Of a stretch of DNA of 30,393 nt, positions 1-9,049 are shown in pieces; the stretch's first letter is position 1; the number at the start of each line of letters is the position of its first letter. The translations under genes and the position numbers were made by a program. The notes beneath the pieces were generated by a model. The model did not search any database, was not told where the DNA came from, and was given only the letters and a program-made list of their open reading frames with translations. Origin of the DNA: Planctomycetia bacterium (GTDB lineage: Bacteria; Planctomycetota; Planctomycetia; Gemmatales; Gemmataceae); contig SXHE01000861.1 in NCBI GenBank assembly GCA_005773755.1, forward strand, positions 1 through 30,393, written 5' to 3'.

Positions 1-3000
1 ACCAGCGCGCCGCTCGCCGGGCCCAGGCGCAGCGGCGGCTCGCCGGGGGCCGGTGCTCGCCACACCGCGGCCCATTGGGTCCAGGTCAAGGGCACGCGCT
101 TGAAGATCAACCGCTCGGCGTCGAGCACCGGGCCGGCGGTCGGCTGCCGTTCAGTGGGTACGCGCGGGGTGAGCTGCGCCGTCGGATCGTCGAGCGCGTA
201 CAGCACGGGGGCGGAATCGCGCGCCCCGTACCACACCAGCAGCCCGTCGGGGCACAGATCGGAGTGCTGCGCATCCGCCGGGAGCGCGGCCCGCACCTGT
301 TCCTGAACCAGATCGACGCCGGCCCGCCGGTACAGGTACGCGAGGGCGTTGCCGAACACGCGGGCCTGGTCGTCGGTGAGCGCGGTCAAGAACCCCGGTT
401 CGGTCCACCGCGCGACCAGCCACCCGGACCGCACTTCCCACTCGAGCCACGCCGACCCGGTAACCGGGACGGCCACCAGTTCCAGCCGGATGCGGTTCGT
501 GCCGAGCAGTACGCGCCCGGCCGCCAGTTGCGGCCCGGTCCAGCCCGATTCGGGGTCGTTGAGCACCTCGACGAAGTCGCGGGTGACGAACCGGCGCACG
601 GCCCCTTCGACCGCCCGCAGCGCGGCCCGGTGGGTGCGGGCGTCGCGCCACACGTCGGTGCGCGCGGCCTCCTTCTCGGCCGCACGGAGCTTCGCGTACA
701 GCCGCGGCACGGTGCCCGAGTGGAACCCCCAGTGCAGCAGCCCGCGGATCGGCTCGCCGTGCCCGCCGACCGAGACGCGGGCCAGCGCGTCCGGCCGGTT
801 CGCCTGATACAGCTTCCAGTTCTCGCGCATCTCCCAGAACAGGAACGTGCAGGCGTCGGGCAGCAGCCAGAGCGTGCCCATCACCAGCAGCCACGCGCCC
901 GGCTCGGTCAGGTACGCGGCCAGTTGCCCGACCAGCGGCGACGAGTACCCCAGCACCGACTTCGAGTCTTGCGCGAGAACGCCGGGCAGCAACAGCAGCA
1001 GCGGGTAGACGAGCTTTGCGAACAGGATCGAGAGCGGCAGTTTGAGCGGGTTGATCATCGGCTCGATCAGGACGACCGTGTAGAACCGGATGAGGAACGC
1101 GAACGGCATCCAGATCAGCCCGGCGACCGCGCGGATCGCGATGGCGAACGGCCCGCTGCGCCCGCGCAGCCGGAGCCAGTCCTCGATCCGGGCGAGGGTC
1201 CACTCGAGCGCGGCCATCAGCTCGCGGAACACGTCGTTCAGCCACCGTAGCATGGCTGGGATCGACGGGATCAGTTCGAGCAGCTTGCGCGAGGTCTCGA
1301 ACAGCACAGCTTCGACGCGCCGCCCGAACCGGGTGTTGACGATCAGCAGCGCGCCGAGGAACGTGACGACACGCGCGGGCCACCCCGCGTGCCACAGGCC
1401 GAGCGGGAACGACCACAGCAGCGCGCACAACACCAGCGGGCGCACCCCGTAGTTGACCACCACCTGCGCCGGCACGCTCAGGAACAGCGCGCGCACCCAC
1501 GGGGCCGCCCAGATGCGGGACGGCACCTCCCAGACGACGAACCGGACCGCGCGGTAGGCCTGCCGGCCGACGGACCGCAGACACGCCCGCAGCCCGGCCG
1601 ACTGAACGACCGCAACGAAGAACGCACCGACCCCGATCCACGCGGCGTGGAACCACCACTCCTGGTTCCAGCCGCCGAACACCGACGGCGACTCCGCGCC
1701 GGTCCCCGCGGCCTGCTTCTTGAGCCGCTCGTAGGCCAGCAGCCAGAAGAACTGTGCGATCAGGAACGCGGTGCCGAACGGGAGCGTCACGTTCCGCGTC
1801 AGCCAGCGCCCGGTGCGGGTGCCGAAATTGAGCGCGGTCACGCGCTCGAGTACGCGGGTGTACGACTCGGCCCGGCGGTACACGCCGTCGAGTTGCGTGG
1901 CGAGCCGTCGGTCGAGCCGCAGGAGCGGGTCGCCGCGCACGTGCTCGTTCGGGCTGGTCAGATCGGGCAGCTTCATCTGTCCGCGCGCGATCGCGTCTCG
2001 CACGTCGCCGAATGAGAGGAACCCGGCCGACGAAATGCGGTCCAGCAGCTCCTCGACGGTCTTTTCAAGGGCCGCGCGCTCGGGGAGCGAGGTCGGGTGC
2101 AGGCCGGCGTCGTGGAGCGCGATGGTGAGGAACGGGCGGAACTTGTCACGGAGCTGGCGCGCGGCCTGGCCGAGCGCGCTCTTCAGCAGGTCGGCGAGGG
2201 CCCGGCGCGCCGCGCCGGTGAGCCGGGCCGCGGCCAGCCGGCGCGAGGCGCTGCGGAGCTGCGCGGGCACGCGCACGAACCGCTGGCCGACCAGTTCGCG
2301 CTTGATGGGCCGGTCCCCCGCCGACGCCAGCCACTCGCCCACGTCGAGCGCGTAAATCTTCTGCTCGTGGTCGAGGCAGGCGCGCTGGATGTCGAACAGC
2401 AGGGCCGCTTCGACCGGCCGGGCACCCTGGTCGGCCTTGTCGAGGAGCGTCGGTAGGATGCGCTTCCACGCCTCAACGTCTTCGGGCTTCAGGTCGATTG
2501 CGGCGTGGAGCCGGTCCACCAAATGACTGATTTCCTCGCGCGCCCGCGCCTGCGCGGGGCCGGTCAGGTAGCCCGGCGCGACGCGCGCGGCGCGGGTGTG
2601 GAGGATCGCCGCGCCGACCGTATCGCCGCCCAGTGCGGCCCGCCGCGCGCTGCGCTCCAACCGCTTGTAGTAGTCGTGCGATTCGTCGGACTGGTCGTCG
2701 GACCGCGGGGCCGGGTCCGGCGCATCCGGCAGCCGCGTGGTTCGGAACAGGGCCGCGCCGTCGATGTCGCGCGCGAGGACCGCCTCGACCGCGGCATCCG
2801 GCGGCAGGCTCGGAAAGCACACCGGGATCAGCGGCGGATTGAAGAACCGCAGTTCCAGGAAGTACGCGGCGAACTCGGCGTAGGCGGCGCGGTCGTCGGC
2901 CTTATCGAGCAGCAACTCGTCGTGAACAAGGACGTTCCGGGCCTCCTCGAACGCGGTCGGGCCGATGGCCTCGATCCGCTCGCGCAACCCGGCCGCGGTC

Positions 3001-3353
3001 AGCCCCTCCAGCCGCCGGTCCAGCTCGCGGTGCACCGCCGCGTGGAACAGCAGCCGCCAGTACCGCGCGAGCAACTCTTTGACCGGACCGCCGAGCTGTT
3101 CGGCGGAGGGCCGTTCGAGCAGCAGCACGGCCGCGGGCAGGTTGTAGTCCGTCGGGAGGTTCAGTTCTTCGGGTTCGACGTGCTTGTACAGCGTCGAACG
3201 GTCGACCACAAAGCAGTGGCCGTGGGGCACTTGCCAGATGACCCAGGTGATCCCGGAGACGTTCTGTATGACCCGGTCGAGAACGGGCCGGTCGACGAGC
3301 ACCGCCGCCGGATCGGCCTCGCGCAGGATTCGGCTCAGTTCCTCAAGTTTCAT
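1..3353 (-). CDS. Large polytopic membrane protein, C-terminus outside the window
   Basis: An uninterrupted minus-strand frame runs from ATG at 3353 to the left edge, giving at least 1,117 codons without a stop. I do not recognise the family. Residues 1-510 look soluble and mostly helical, with charged segments and a likely flexible stretch near residues 215-230 rich in Pro, Asp and Ser. Hydrophobic segments follow at about 522-545, 566-590, 636-672, 735-793 (two or three spans) and 821-845, so six or more membrane passes are likely. The region after 850 is again soluble, Trp-rich and beta-like. The start lies 16 bases after the folD stop; there is no strong ribosome site, so translation may be coupled to folD. 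Function unknown; the layout suggests an inner-membrane protein with large soluble domains on both sides. Existence of the gene is well supported by amino-acid composition; the competing frames here are Arg/Pro-rich shadows. Confidence 0.85.
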   Translation of the reverse strand, partial: MKLEELSRILREADPAAVLVDRPVLDRVIQNVSGITWVIWQVPHGHCFVVDRSTLYKHVEPEELNLPTDYNLPAAVLLLERPSAEQLGGPVKELLARYWRLLFHAAVHRELDRRLEGLTAAGLRERIEAIGPTAFEEARNVLVHDELLLDKADDRAAYAEFAAYFLELRFFNPPLIPVCFPSLPPDAAVEAVLARDIDGAALFRTTRLPDAPDPAPRSDDQSDESHDYYKRLERSARRAALGGDTVGAAILHTRAARVAPGYLTGPAQARAREEISHLVDRLHAAIDLKPEDVEAWKRILPTLLDKADQGARPVEAALLFDIQRACLDHEQKIYALDVGEWLASAGDRPIKRELVGQRFVRVPAQLRSASRRLAAARLTGAARRALADLLKSALGQAARQLRDKFRPFLTIALHDAGLHPTSLPERAALEKTVEELLDRISSAGFLSFGDVRDAIARGQMKLPDLTSPNEHVRGDPLLRLDRRLATQLDGVYRRAESYTRVLERVTALNFGTRTGRWLTRNVTLPFGTAFLIAQFFWLLAYERLKKQAAGTGAESPSVFGGWNQEWWFHAAWIGVGAFFVAVVQSAGLRACLRSVGRQAYRAVRFVVWEVPSRIWAAPWVRALFLSVPAQVVVNYGVRPLVLCALLWSFPLGLWHAGWPARVVTFLGALLIVNTRFGRRVEAVLFETSRKLLELIPSIPAMLRWLNDVFRELMAALEWTLARIEDWLRLRGRSGPFAIAIRAVAGLIWMPFAFLIRFYTVVLIEPMINPLKLPLSILFAKLVYPLLLLLPGVLAQDSKSVLGYSSPLVGQLAAYLTEPGAWLLVMGTLWLLPDACTFLFWEMRENWKLYQANRPDALARVSVGGHGEPIRGLLHWGFHSGTVPRLYAKLRAAEKEAARTDVWRDARTHRAALRAVEGAVRRFVTRDFVEVLNDPESGWTGPQLAAGRVLLGTNRIRLELVAVPVTGSAWLEWEVRSGWLVARWTEPGFLTALTDDQARVFGNALAYLYRRAGVDLVQEQVRAALPADAQHSDLCPDGLLVWYGARDSAPVLYALDDPTAQLTPRVPTERQPTAGPVLDAERLIFKRVPLTWTQWAAVWRAPAPGEPPLRLGPASGAL

Positions 3354-3369
3354 AACGGGCACTTGCTGG

Positions 3370-4245
3370 TTAGCCGTCGATCAGTTCCGCCGCGGAGAGG
3401 GTGTTGTACAGGAGCATCGTGATGGTCATGGGTCCGACGCCGCCGGGCACCGGGGACAGCCAGCCGGCCACGTCCGCCACTGCCGGGTGTACGTCGCCCG
3501 CGAGCTTGCCGTTCACGAAGTTCGTGCCCACGTCCACCACCGCCGCGCCGGGCTTCACCATGTCCGGGGTGATGACGTGCAATCGGCCGGCGCACGCGAT
3601 CAGCACGTCGGCCCGTCGGCACACGGCGGCGAGGTCCGCGGTGCGGGTGTGCGCCACGGTCACAGTCGCGTCGCACGCGGCCGGGTTCGACGTGCCCGGC
3701 TTCTGCATCATCATCAGAGCCAGCGGCTTCCCGACAATGTTACTTCGCCCGACGATCACGACTTCTTTGCCCGCGAGGGGCACGCCGTTGCGGGTCAACA
3801 ACTGTACCACACCGTGCGGGGTACAAGGGTAGAATCGCGGGAACCCGGCGGCGAGGAAGCCCAGATTCTCCGGGTGGAAGCAGTCCGCGTCCTTCGCTGG
3901 CGACACCGCCCGCAGCACCGCGCCCTCGTCGATGTGCCTGGGTAGCGGCAGTTGGACAAGGATGCCGTGAACCGCGGGATCGGCGTTCAGTTGCGCGACC
4001 AGATCGAGGAGCTGCGATTGGGTCGTCTCGGCTGGTAACCGGTGAACGGTGGACGCGCACCCGGCCGCGGTGAACGTCTCGTGCTTCATCTTCACATACT
4101 GCTGGCTGGCCTTGTCGTCGCCGACCAGCACCGCCGCTAGGCCCGGCGGGCGCTTCCCGGCCGCGGCGCGCGCCGCGACTCGCGCGGCCACCTCGCCGCG
4201 CATCGTCGCGCCAAGTGCTTTCCCGTCGAGCTTGATTGCGGGCAT
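3370..4245 (-). CDS. folD: Bifunctional methylenetetrahydrofolate dehydrogenase / methenyltetrahydrofolate cyclohydrolase
   Basis: The 291-residue product matches FolD in length and motifs. FolD interconverts 5,10-methylene-, 5,10-methenyl- and 10-formyl-tetrahydrofolate in the cytoplasm, using NADP, to feed purine and formyl-methionine synthesis. Visible motifs are the catalytic YVxxK (Tyr50, Lys54), the substrate-site ILVQLPLP near residue 96, the dinucleotide-binding GRSNIVGKP in the middle of the C-terminal domain, and the signature PVPGGVGPMT near the end. The ATG at 4245 is preceded by a GAGAGA ribosome site. The gene sits 28 bases after the sirtuin stop and 16 bases before the large membrane protein, so it is probably co-transcribed with both. 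Nothing appears truncated or missing. Confidence 0.97.
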   Translation of the reverse strand: MPAIKLDGKALGATMRGEVAARVAARAAAGKRPPGLAAVLVGDDKASQQYVKMKHETFTAAGCASTVHRLPAETTQSQLLDLVAQLNADPAVHGILVQLPLPRHIDEGAVLRAVSPAKDADCFHPENLGFLAAGFPRFYPCTPHGVVQLLTRNGVPLAGKEVVIVGRSNIVGKPLALMMMQKPGTSNPAACDATVTVAHTRTADLAAVCRRADVLIACAGRLHVITPDMVKPGAAVVDVGTNFVNGKLAGDVHPAVADVAGWLSPVPGGVGPMTITMLLYNTLSAAELIDG

Positions 4246-4263
4246 GGTTCTCTCGTGCTCAGC

Positions 4264-4278
4264 CGTGAGCGGCTCACG
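4264..4278. repeat. Small inverted repeat at the sirtuin/folD junction
   Basis: CGTGAG and CTCACG form a 6-bp stem with a 3-base loop that overlaps the sirtuin stop codon (4274-4276) and lies just upstream of folD. There is no U-tract, so it is not a clear terminator; it could be an mRNA processing or stability hairpin, or chance in GC-rich DNA. Confidence 0.3.
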
Positions 4279-5023
4279 CCAGTCGCTCTACCAGCTTCGG
4301 CAGCATCACCCCGGAGGGACCGTACAGCCCCACGTCGGCGTACGCACTGGCTTCGGTGCGCGTCAGGTTCACCTCGATCACCGTGGCCCCCTTGCGGCGG
4401 GCGATCGGAACGAGCGACGCGGCCGGGTGAACGACGGCCGATGTGCCGACCACCAGCAGCGCGTCGCACCGGTCCGCGGCCTCCATCGCCGCCATCCAGA
4501 TGTCGTCGTCGAGTCCTTCGCCGAACCACACGATGTGCGGGCGCAGCCGGCCGTTGCACTGCGGGCACTCGGGCGCGTCGCCGAGCGGTTCGAGGCCGCG
4601 GTTCGTGACCGCCCCGCAGGTCAGACAGCGCGTCTGGCGCAGGCTGCCGTGAATCTCCAGCACGTTCTTGCTGCCGGCTTCGAGGTGTAGGCCGTCCACG
4701 TTCTGCGTGACCAGTGTGAAGCGGTCAACCCAGCGCTGTTCCATCGCGACGAGCGCGTGGTGGCCGGGGTTCGGCTTCACTGTCGCCACGTTCGCGCGGC
4801 GCGCGTTGTAGAAGTTCCATACCAGCGCCGGGTTGCGATCCCACCCGTCCGGGCTGGCGACGTCCTCGATGCGGTGCCCTTCCCACAGCCCGTCGCTGGC
4901 GCGGAACGTGGGCACGCCACTCTCGGCGGATACGCCCGCGCCACTCAGCACACACGCGCGCTCACAGCCGCGCAGCCAGCGCGCCGCGCGTTCGAGCGCG
5001 GCTTCGAGTTCATCCTCGGTCAT
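4274..5023 (-). CDS. cobB: Sirtuin-type NAD-dependent protein deacylase (CobB-like)
   Basis: A 249-residue Sir2-family enzyme that removes acyl groups from lysines, consuming NAD and giving nicotinamide and O-acyl-ADP-ribose. Motifs in order are GAGVSAESGVPTFR (NAD site), TQNVDGLH, the catalytic HG (His125), a structural zinc site Cys133/Cys136/Cys153/Cys156, and GTSAVVHPAASL. Tyr72 and Arg75 in FYNAR match the YxxR pair that class III sirtuins (SIRT5, E. coli CobB) use to bind succinyl- or malonyl-lysine, so desuccinylase activity is a reasonable inference. I chose ATG 5023 because it has a GGAG site at good spacing; the frame stays open to 5092 but that start would overlap glmM. It lies between glmM and folD in the same probable operon. 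Confidence 0.93.
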   Translation of the reverse strand: MTEDELEAALERAARWLRGCERACVLSGAGVSAESGVPTFRASDGLWEGHRIEDVASPDGWDRNPALVWNFYNARRANVATVKPNPGHHALVAMEQRWVDRFTLVTQNVDGLHLEAGSKNVLEIHGSLRQTRCLTCGAVTNRGLEPLGDAPECPQCNGRLRPHIVWFGEGLDDDIWMAAMEAADRCDALLVVGTSAVVHPAASLVPIARRKGATVIEVNLTRTEASAYADVGLYGPSGVMLPKLVERLA

Positions 5024-5081
5024 TTGTGTCTCCGGCGGCCGACCGGTACGCCGTGAGGATACCGGATTCGCGCGCGCCGGG

Positions 5082-6428
5082 CTACTCGACAATCGCGCGC
5101 GCGGCGGCGCACAGCGCCTCGGCGCGCGCGGAGGTGGGCGCTTCGGCGATCACCCGTACCACCGGCTCCGTGTTGCTGCCGCGAACGTGGAGCCACCAGT
5201 CCGGCCCGTCGATGCGCAGTCCGTCGTCGCGGTTGATGCGCACGTCGGCCCACCGCGCTTCGAGTGCCGCGAACGCCCCGGCCAGTTTCTCGCGCGGCAC
5301 CGCGAACTTCGTCTTCAGCATCGCGTACCGCGGCAACTCGGCCACGAGCTGTGAGATCGGTTTGCGCTCCTCGGCCATCAGGCTCAGCACGAACGCCATG
5401 CCGACGAACGGGTCGCGGACCCAGCCGACGCGCGGGTCGATGACCCCGCCGTTGCCCTCGCCGCCGATCACCGCGTTCGTGCCGCGCATGAGCGAGACGA
5501 CGTTCGCCTCGCCGACCGCGGAGCGGAAGAACGAACACCCGGCGGCGCTCGCGATGTCCTCGTTCATGCGCGACGTGGACATGTTCACGACGACCGCGCC
5601 CGGCCGCTGGCGCAGGTGGTACTTCACCGCCAGCGCGAGCGTGCATTCCTCGCTCACGCACGTTCCGGTTTCGTCGATGAGCGCGAGCCGGTCGGAGTCC
5701 GGGTCGAGCACGAACCCGATCGCGCACTCGTGCTGCTTCACCCACGGGGCGACGTCGCCCAGGTTCGCCGGGATCGGCTCCGGCTCGTGCGCGAACTCTC
5801 CCGTCGGCTCGCACGCGTACTGAATGGTGTCGCACCCGAGGTCGCTCAGGAGGCGCGTGCCGAGTGGCCCGCCGGCCCCGGCGTTGGCGTCGAGGAACAC
5901 GCGGAACCGTTGCCCCGCGACAGCCGCGACGCTGATCGTGTCGAGCACCGCGCGCAGGTGGTCGGTGCCCGTGTCCGGCGGCACGCTCACGCTGCCGATG
6001 CCGTCCCACGTGGACCGCGCGAACGCGCCGCTCTCGTACAGGCCGCGGATGACCGCGCCCGCGTCGGCCGGCAGAACCGCCCCGTCGTGGCCGAACATCT
6101 TGAGGCCGTTCCACGGGGCCGGGTTGTGGCTCGCGGTGATCTGGATGCCGCCGGCCGCGCTCAACTGCCGCACCGCGAACCCGCACGTCGGTGTCGGGAC
6201 GATGCCGATGTCGTCCACGGTGCAGCCGGCCCCGAACAGGCCCGCGAGGACCGCGTGCCGCAGCATCTCACCGCTGGGTCGCCCGTCGCGCGACAGCACT
6301 ACTCTTTTGCCCGCGACAGTGGAACCGAACGCGGCGGCGAACCGCGCGACGACTTCGGGCGTCAGCCCCGCGCCGACGATCCCGCGCACCCCGGACACGG
6401 ACACGATCAGATCGGACGGCACCGCCAT
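5082..6428 (-). CDS. glmM: Phosphoglucosamine mutase (alpha-D-phosphohexomutase family)
   Basis: The 448-residue protein has the four-domain phosphohexomutase plan. The phosphoserine loop is TASHNP (Ser100), the metal loop is DPDSDR (Asp242, Asp244, Asp246), the sugar loop is GGEGNGG, and the phosphate-binding loop is RGSNTEPVVR near the C-terminus. GlmM converts glucosamine-6-phosphate to glucosamine-1-phosphate for UDP-GlcNAc synthesis. The GEGNGG sugar loop and N-terminal SGVRGIVG fit the glucosamine branch, but the metal loop DPDSDR differs from the usual bacterial DGDGDR, resembling archaeal-type or phosphomannomutase-like members, so phosphomannomutase/phosphoglucomutase activity is not excluded. 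ATG 6428 follows an AAGGGA ribosome site. It starts 54 bases after the LRR gene and ends 58 bases before the sirtuin. Confidence 0.8.
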   Translation of the reverse strand: MAVPSDLIVSVSGVRGIVGAGLTPEVVARFAAAFGSTVAGKRVVLSRDGRPSGEMLRHAVLAGLFGAGCTVDDIGIVPTPTCGFAVRQLSAAGGIQITASHNPAPWNGLKMFGHDGAVLPADAGAVIRGLYESGAFARSTWDGIGSVSVPPDTGTDHLRAVLDTISVAAVAGQRFRVFLDANAGAGGPLGTRLLSDLGCDTIQYACEPTGEFAHEPEPIPANLGDVAPWVKQHECAIGFVLDPDSDRLALIDETGTCVSEECTLALAVKYHLRQRPGAVVVNMSTSRMNEDIASAAGCSFFRSAVGEANVVSLMRGTNAVIGGEGNGGVIDPRVGWVRDPFVGMAFVLSLMAEERKPISQLVAELPRYAMLKTKFAVPREKLAGAFAALEARWADVRINRDDGLRIDGPDWWLHVRGSNTEPVVRVIAEAPTSARAEALCAAARAIVE

Positions 6429-6465
6429 GTACGATTCCCTTCGAGGGGAGAGGACGTGAGCGGCT

Positions 6466-6471
6466 ATTGTA
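6466..6471 (-). promoter_or_regulatory. Possible -10 element upstream of glmM
   Basis: TACAAT on the minus strand (five of six bases of the -10 consensus) lies 37 bases upstream of the glmM ATG, in the 54-base gap after the LRR gene. I see no convincing -35 at 16-18 bases. It may give glmM and the genes after it an internal promoter. Confidence 0.3.
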
Positions 6472-6482
6472 CGGACGGCGCG

Positions 6483-8213
6483 CTACCGGAAGCTCACGGC
6501 GCTCTCGCCGAAGCGGTCGAGGAGCGCCCGTTTGCCCGTCTTGCCGACGGTCTTCTCGTCCACCGTCAGCGACGTGAGCTTTTTCAGGTGTTTCGAGTTC
6601 ACGAGCGCGACCGCACCCGCGGGGCCGATTTTGTTGCCGCTCAGGTCGAGATCGGTCAGGTTCGCGAGCACCTTGCTGGCCGCGAGTGCCGCGACCGCCT
6701 CCGCACCGAGGCGGTTGTCGTAAAGTTTCAGCGACGTGAGCGCGGGGAAGTTCTTGGGCTTGGATGCGAGCACCGTTAGCCCGTACCGCTCGACGCGGTT
6801 ACGAGAGATGTCGAGCGTTCTGAGCTTGGGGAACCGGCTCTGATAGAAGAAGTTCCCGGACCCCGCACCGAGGGCGCAGTTGTCGAGGTACAGCTCTTCG
6901 AGGGAGTCGCGGAACGCGGCGTTAGCGAGTTGCGTCGCGGCCGGCACGGGCAGGTTCACGGCGTTCAGTTTCAGCACGCGCAGAGCCGGAAGCTTGGTAC
7001 CGGCGAACGCGGCGAACGTGCCGGCTTGGAACGTCGCCGAGTCGAGGTCGAGCACTTCGAGCGTTCTGGCGAACGCCGCCGTGCGGAACAGAGCCGTGGC
7101 CGTGTGCCCACACCCGCACGCGCCCAGTTCCAGTTCGGTCAGACTGCTCAGTATTGAGGACGCGAGCACCACATGCGCGGTATCCCCGTCGTTGTCGTTG
7201 CCCCCGATGCGGAGCTTCTTCAGTCCGGTCAGGCTCTTGCAGGAGGTGAGCGTGTGCGTGCCGGTCGAGCTGAGGTCGCAGCTCGACACGTTCAGCGATT
7301 CCAGATTCGTCAGACCGGGCCACTTGGTCAGTGCGAGCGCGCCTTCGTCGCCGATGGCGTTGCTCCTGAGTTCCAGCGATTTCAAGCCCGTCAAGTGCTT
7401 CGAGCGGAGTAGGGTGCTCAGCCCGTCGGCCGTCAGTTCGGTGTGGAACAGGTTCAGCGCTTCGATCTGCGCGAGCTGCTTCACCTTCGCCACGGCCGCG
7501 GGGTCGAGGTGGCCTTGCTCGAAGTTGAGGGTGCGCAAGAACGGCGCGGCGGCGAACAGCCGGGCCGCGTTCTGCGGCAGGACACCGGGCCGGTCGATGG
7601 TCACCTCTTCGATCACCCCGCGCTCGAGCGACATCCAGGCGTAGGGCGTGAAGTGGCCGAGCGTTTCGGGGCGCAGGCCGAGCGCGCCCAGCGGCGCGAA
7701 CCACTCCTCCGCGTGGGCGTCGCTCAGGTCGGTCGTGCGCCGGGCCAGGGCGTCCGCGTCCGGGTGGCTCGGCGGCAGCTTCGACGCCTCGACACACAGG
7801 CGGATGTAGTCGCCCTGCGTGTTGCCCTGCTCGGTCAGGTAGTCGGCGTAGACGAGGTAGCCGGTCGTGTCGGTGCGGTTCGCGAGGACGCCCTTGATGA
7901 GGGCCGCGTGTTCGGCCGTGCGCGGCAGCGGCTTGCCCTTCGGCACCGGTTTGGCGAACACCCCGAGGCCGTGGGCCGCGTCGTGGAAGAAGTTCGCGTC
8001 GCGCAGCTCCTGCTCGGTCTCCGGGTTCCAGATCATCATTTGCACGCTGTTGCTGTCGTCGCGCGCGGCCCAGAATAGGAAGAATCGGCCGCCGCCCAGT
8101 TCGCTGCGCAGCGGCTTGGACACCACCCGCGCGAGCCGCGCGTCGAGGTCCGCGCGCTCCTGCCCGGTCATCACGGGGCCGCTTGGTTCGGCGGCGTTCT
8201 TGGCGCGGGCCAT
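6483..8213 (-). CDS. TIGR02996-domain leucine-rich-repeat protein
   Basis: A 576-residue protein. Residues about 100-165 form a TIGR02996 repeat-companion domain, recognisable by YLVYADYLTEQGNTQGDYIRL; this domain is greatly expanded in Gemmata and usually sits beside LRRs. From about residue 190 to 560 come ribonuclease-inhibitor-like LRRs (LESLNVSSCDLS, LTDLDLSGNKIGPAGA, LRTLDISRNRV). The first 90 residues are a separate globular region of unknown type. No signal peptide or membrane span is seen, so it is probably cytoplasmic and a protein-binding scaffold. I chose ATG 8213 over 8252 because AGGGAG lies 8 bases before it and because the longer form would overlap birA. It sits between birA (35-base gap) and glmM (54-base gap). 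Role unknown. Confidence 0.88.
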   Translation of the reverse strand: MARAKNAAEPSGPVMTGQERADLDARLARVVSKPLRSELGGGRFFLFWAARDDSNSVQMMIWNPETEQELRDANFFHDAAHGLGVFAKPVPKGKPLPRTAEHAALIKGVLANRTDTTGYLVYADYLTEQGNTQGDYIRLCVEASKLPPSHPDADALARRTTDLSDAHAEEWFAPLGALGLRPETLGHFTPYAWMSLERGVIEEVTIDRPGVLPQNAARLFAAAPFLRTLNFEQGHLDPAAVAKVKQLAQIEALNLFHTELTADGLSTLLRSKHLTGLKSLELRSNAIGDEGALALTKWPGLTNLESLNVSSCDLSSTGTHTLTSCKSLTGLKKLRIGGNDNDGDTAHVVLASSILSSLTELELGACGCGHTATALFRTAAFARTLEVLDLDSATFQAGTFAAFAGTKLPALRVLKLNAVNLPVPAATQLANAAFRDSLEELYLDNCALGAGSGNFFYQSRFPKLRTLDISRNRVERYGLTVLASKPKNFPALTSLKLYDNRLGAEAVAALAASKVLANLTDLDLSGNKIGPAGAVALVNSKHLKKLTSLTVDEKTVGKTGKRALLDRFGESAVSFR

Positions 8214-8248
8214 TGCGGTTCTCCCTGTCGCTGGGCGTGGCGATTTTA

Positions 8249-9049
8249 TCACCCTTGCGCACGGATGTGGGCGACGCTTTCCGGGGCGACGACGTGAACG
8301 AACCCGTCGCTGTTCTCCACCTCAAGGCCGTCGAAGGCCATGTCGCGGAGGCGGCCGGTGGTGACCGCGCCGCCGGGGTGCTCGATGACGACGTGCCGGT
8401 CCAGCAGTCCGACGCGCCACTTCCAGTCCGCTTCTACCACAACGCGCTCGCCGCGAATCAGCCGCATGTATTCCGCGTCAAGCTTGCGGATCACGACGCC
8501 GGCGGCGGTGCGGGCATCGATCAACCCGCCGCTGACGATGCCGAGCGAGGTCGCGGCGGGCAGGTGCGCGGCGGCGAACTCGTCCGCGGTCTGGTTCAGA
8601 TTAAGCCCGATCCCGGCGACCGTGGTGACGCCAGCCGTGGAGCCGCTCTGCTCGATCAGAATGCCGCACACCTTCTGGCCGCGAATCAGCAGGTCGTTGG
8701 GCCACTTGATGCGGGCCTGCGCGCCGGTGAGCGCCAGGACCGCTTCCGCGACCGCGACCGCGGCCCACGCCGTCAGGATCACCGGCCGGAGCAGTTCCGG
8801 CGGCGGGCGCAGCACGACGGACATGAGCAGCGAGCTTCCGGGCCGGCTCTGCCACACGCGGCCGTACTGCCCGCGGCCGGCGGTCTGCTGGTCCGCGATC
8901 AGCACGAGGCCGTCCGAGTCGTCCTCGGTTTCCGCCAGCGCCGCGCCGCGCGTGTTGGTGCTGTCGACGTTATCGAAGACGAGCACGCGCCGGCCGACGC
9001 GCTCGGTGTCGAAGTGCCACGTTTCGCGCGGGGTGTAGGTCGGAGTCAC
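8249..9049 (-). CDS. birA: Biotin--[acetyl-CoA carboxylase] ligase, monofunctional
   Basis: A 266-residue biotin protein ligase that makes biotinyl-5'-AMP and attaches biotin to the carrier domain of acetyl-CoA carboxylase and related enzymes. The biotin/ATP loop is GRGQYGR, followed by KWPNDLL with the catalytic lysine and GQKVCGILIE, then GIGLNLN and a C-terminal SH3-like BPL_C domain. The N-terminal winged helix of bifunctional E. coli BirA is absent, so it should not act as a repressor. The GTG start overlaps the nadC stop in a GTGA arrangement, pointing to translational coupling; no good independent ribosome site is seen. The nadC-birA pairing is seen in other bacteria. Confidence 0.95.
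   Translation of the reverse strand: MTPTYTPRETWHFDTERVGRRVLVFDNVDSTNTRGAALAETEDDSDGLVLIADQQTAGRGQYGRVWQSRPGSSLLMSVVLRPPPELLRPVILTAWAAVAVAEAVLALTGAQARIKWPNDLLIRGQKVCGILIEQSGSTAGVTTVAGIGLNLNQTADEFAAAHLPAATSLGIVSGGLIDARTAAGVVIRKLDAEYMRLIRGERVVVEADWKWRVGLLDRHVVIEHPGGAVTTGRLRDMAFDGLEVENSDGFVHVVAPESVAHIRAQG

Noticed and set aside
151..1659. 502-codon minus-strand frame and a 391-codon plus-strand frame at the left end
   Set aside because: Both are Arg/Ala/Pro-rich shadows of the large membrane protein, whose frame has normal composition and regular membrane spans.
8214..8252. Upstream start for the LRR protein
   Set aside because: It would overlap the birA stop and lacks a ribosome site, while ATG 8213 has AGGGAG at good spacing.
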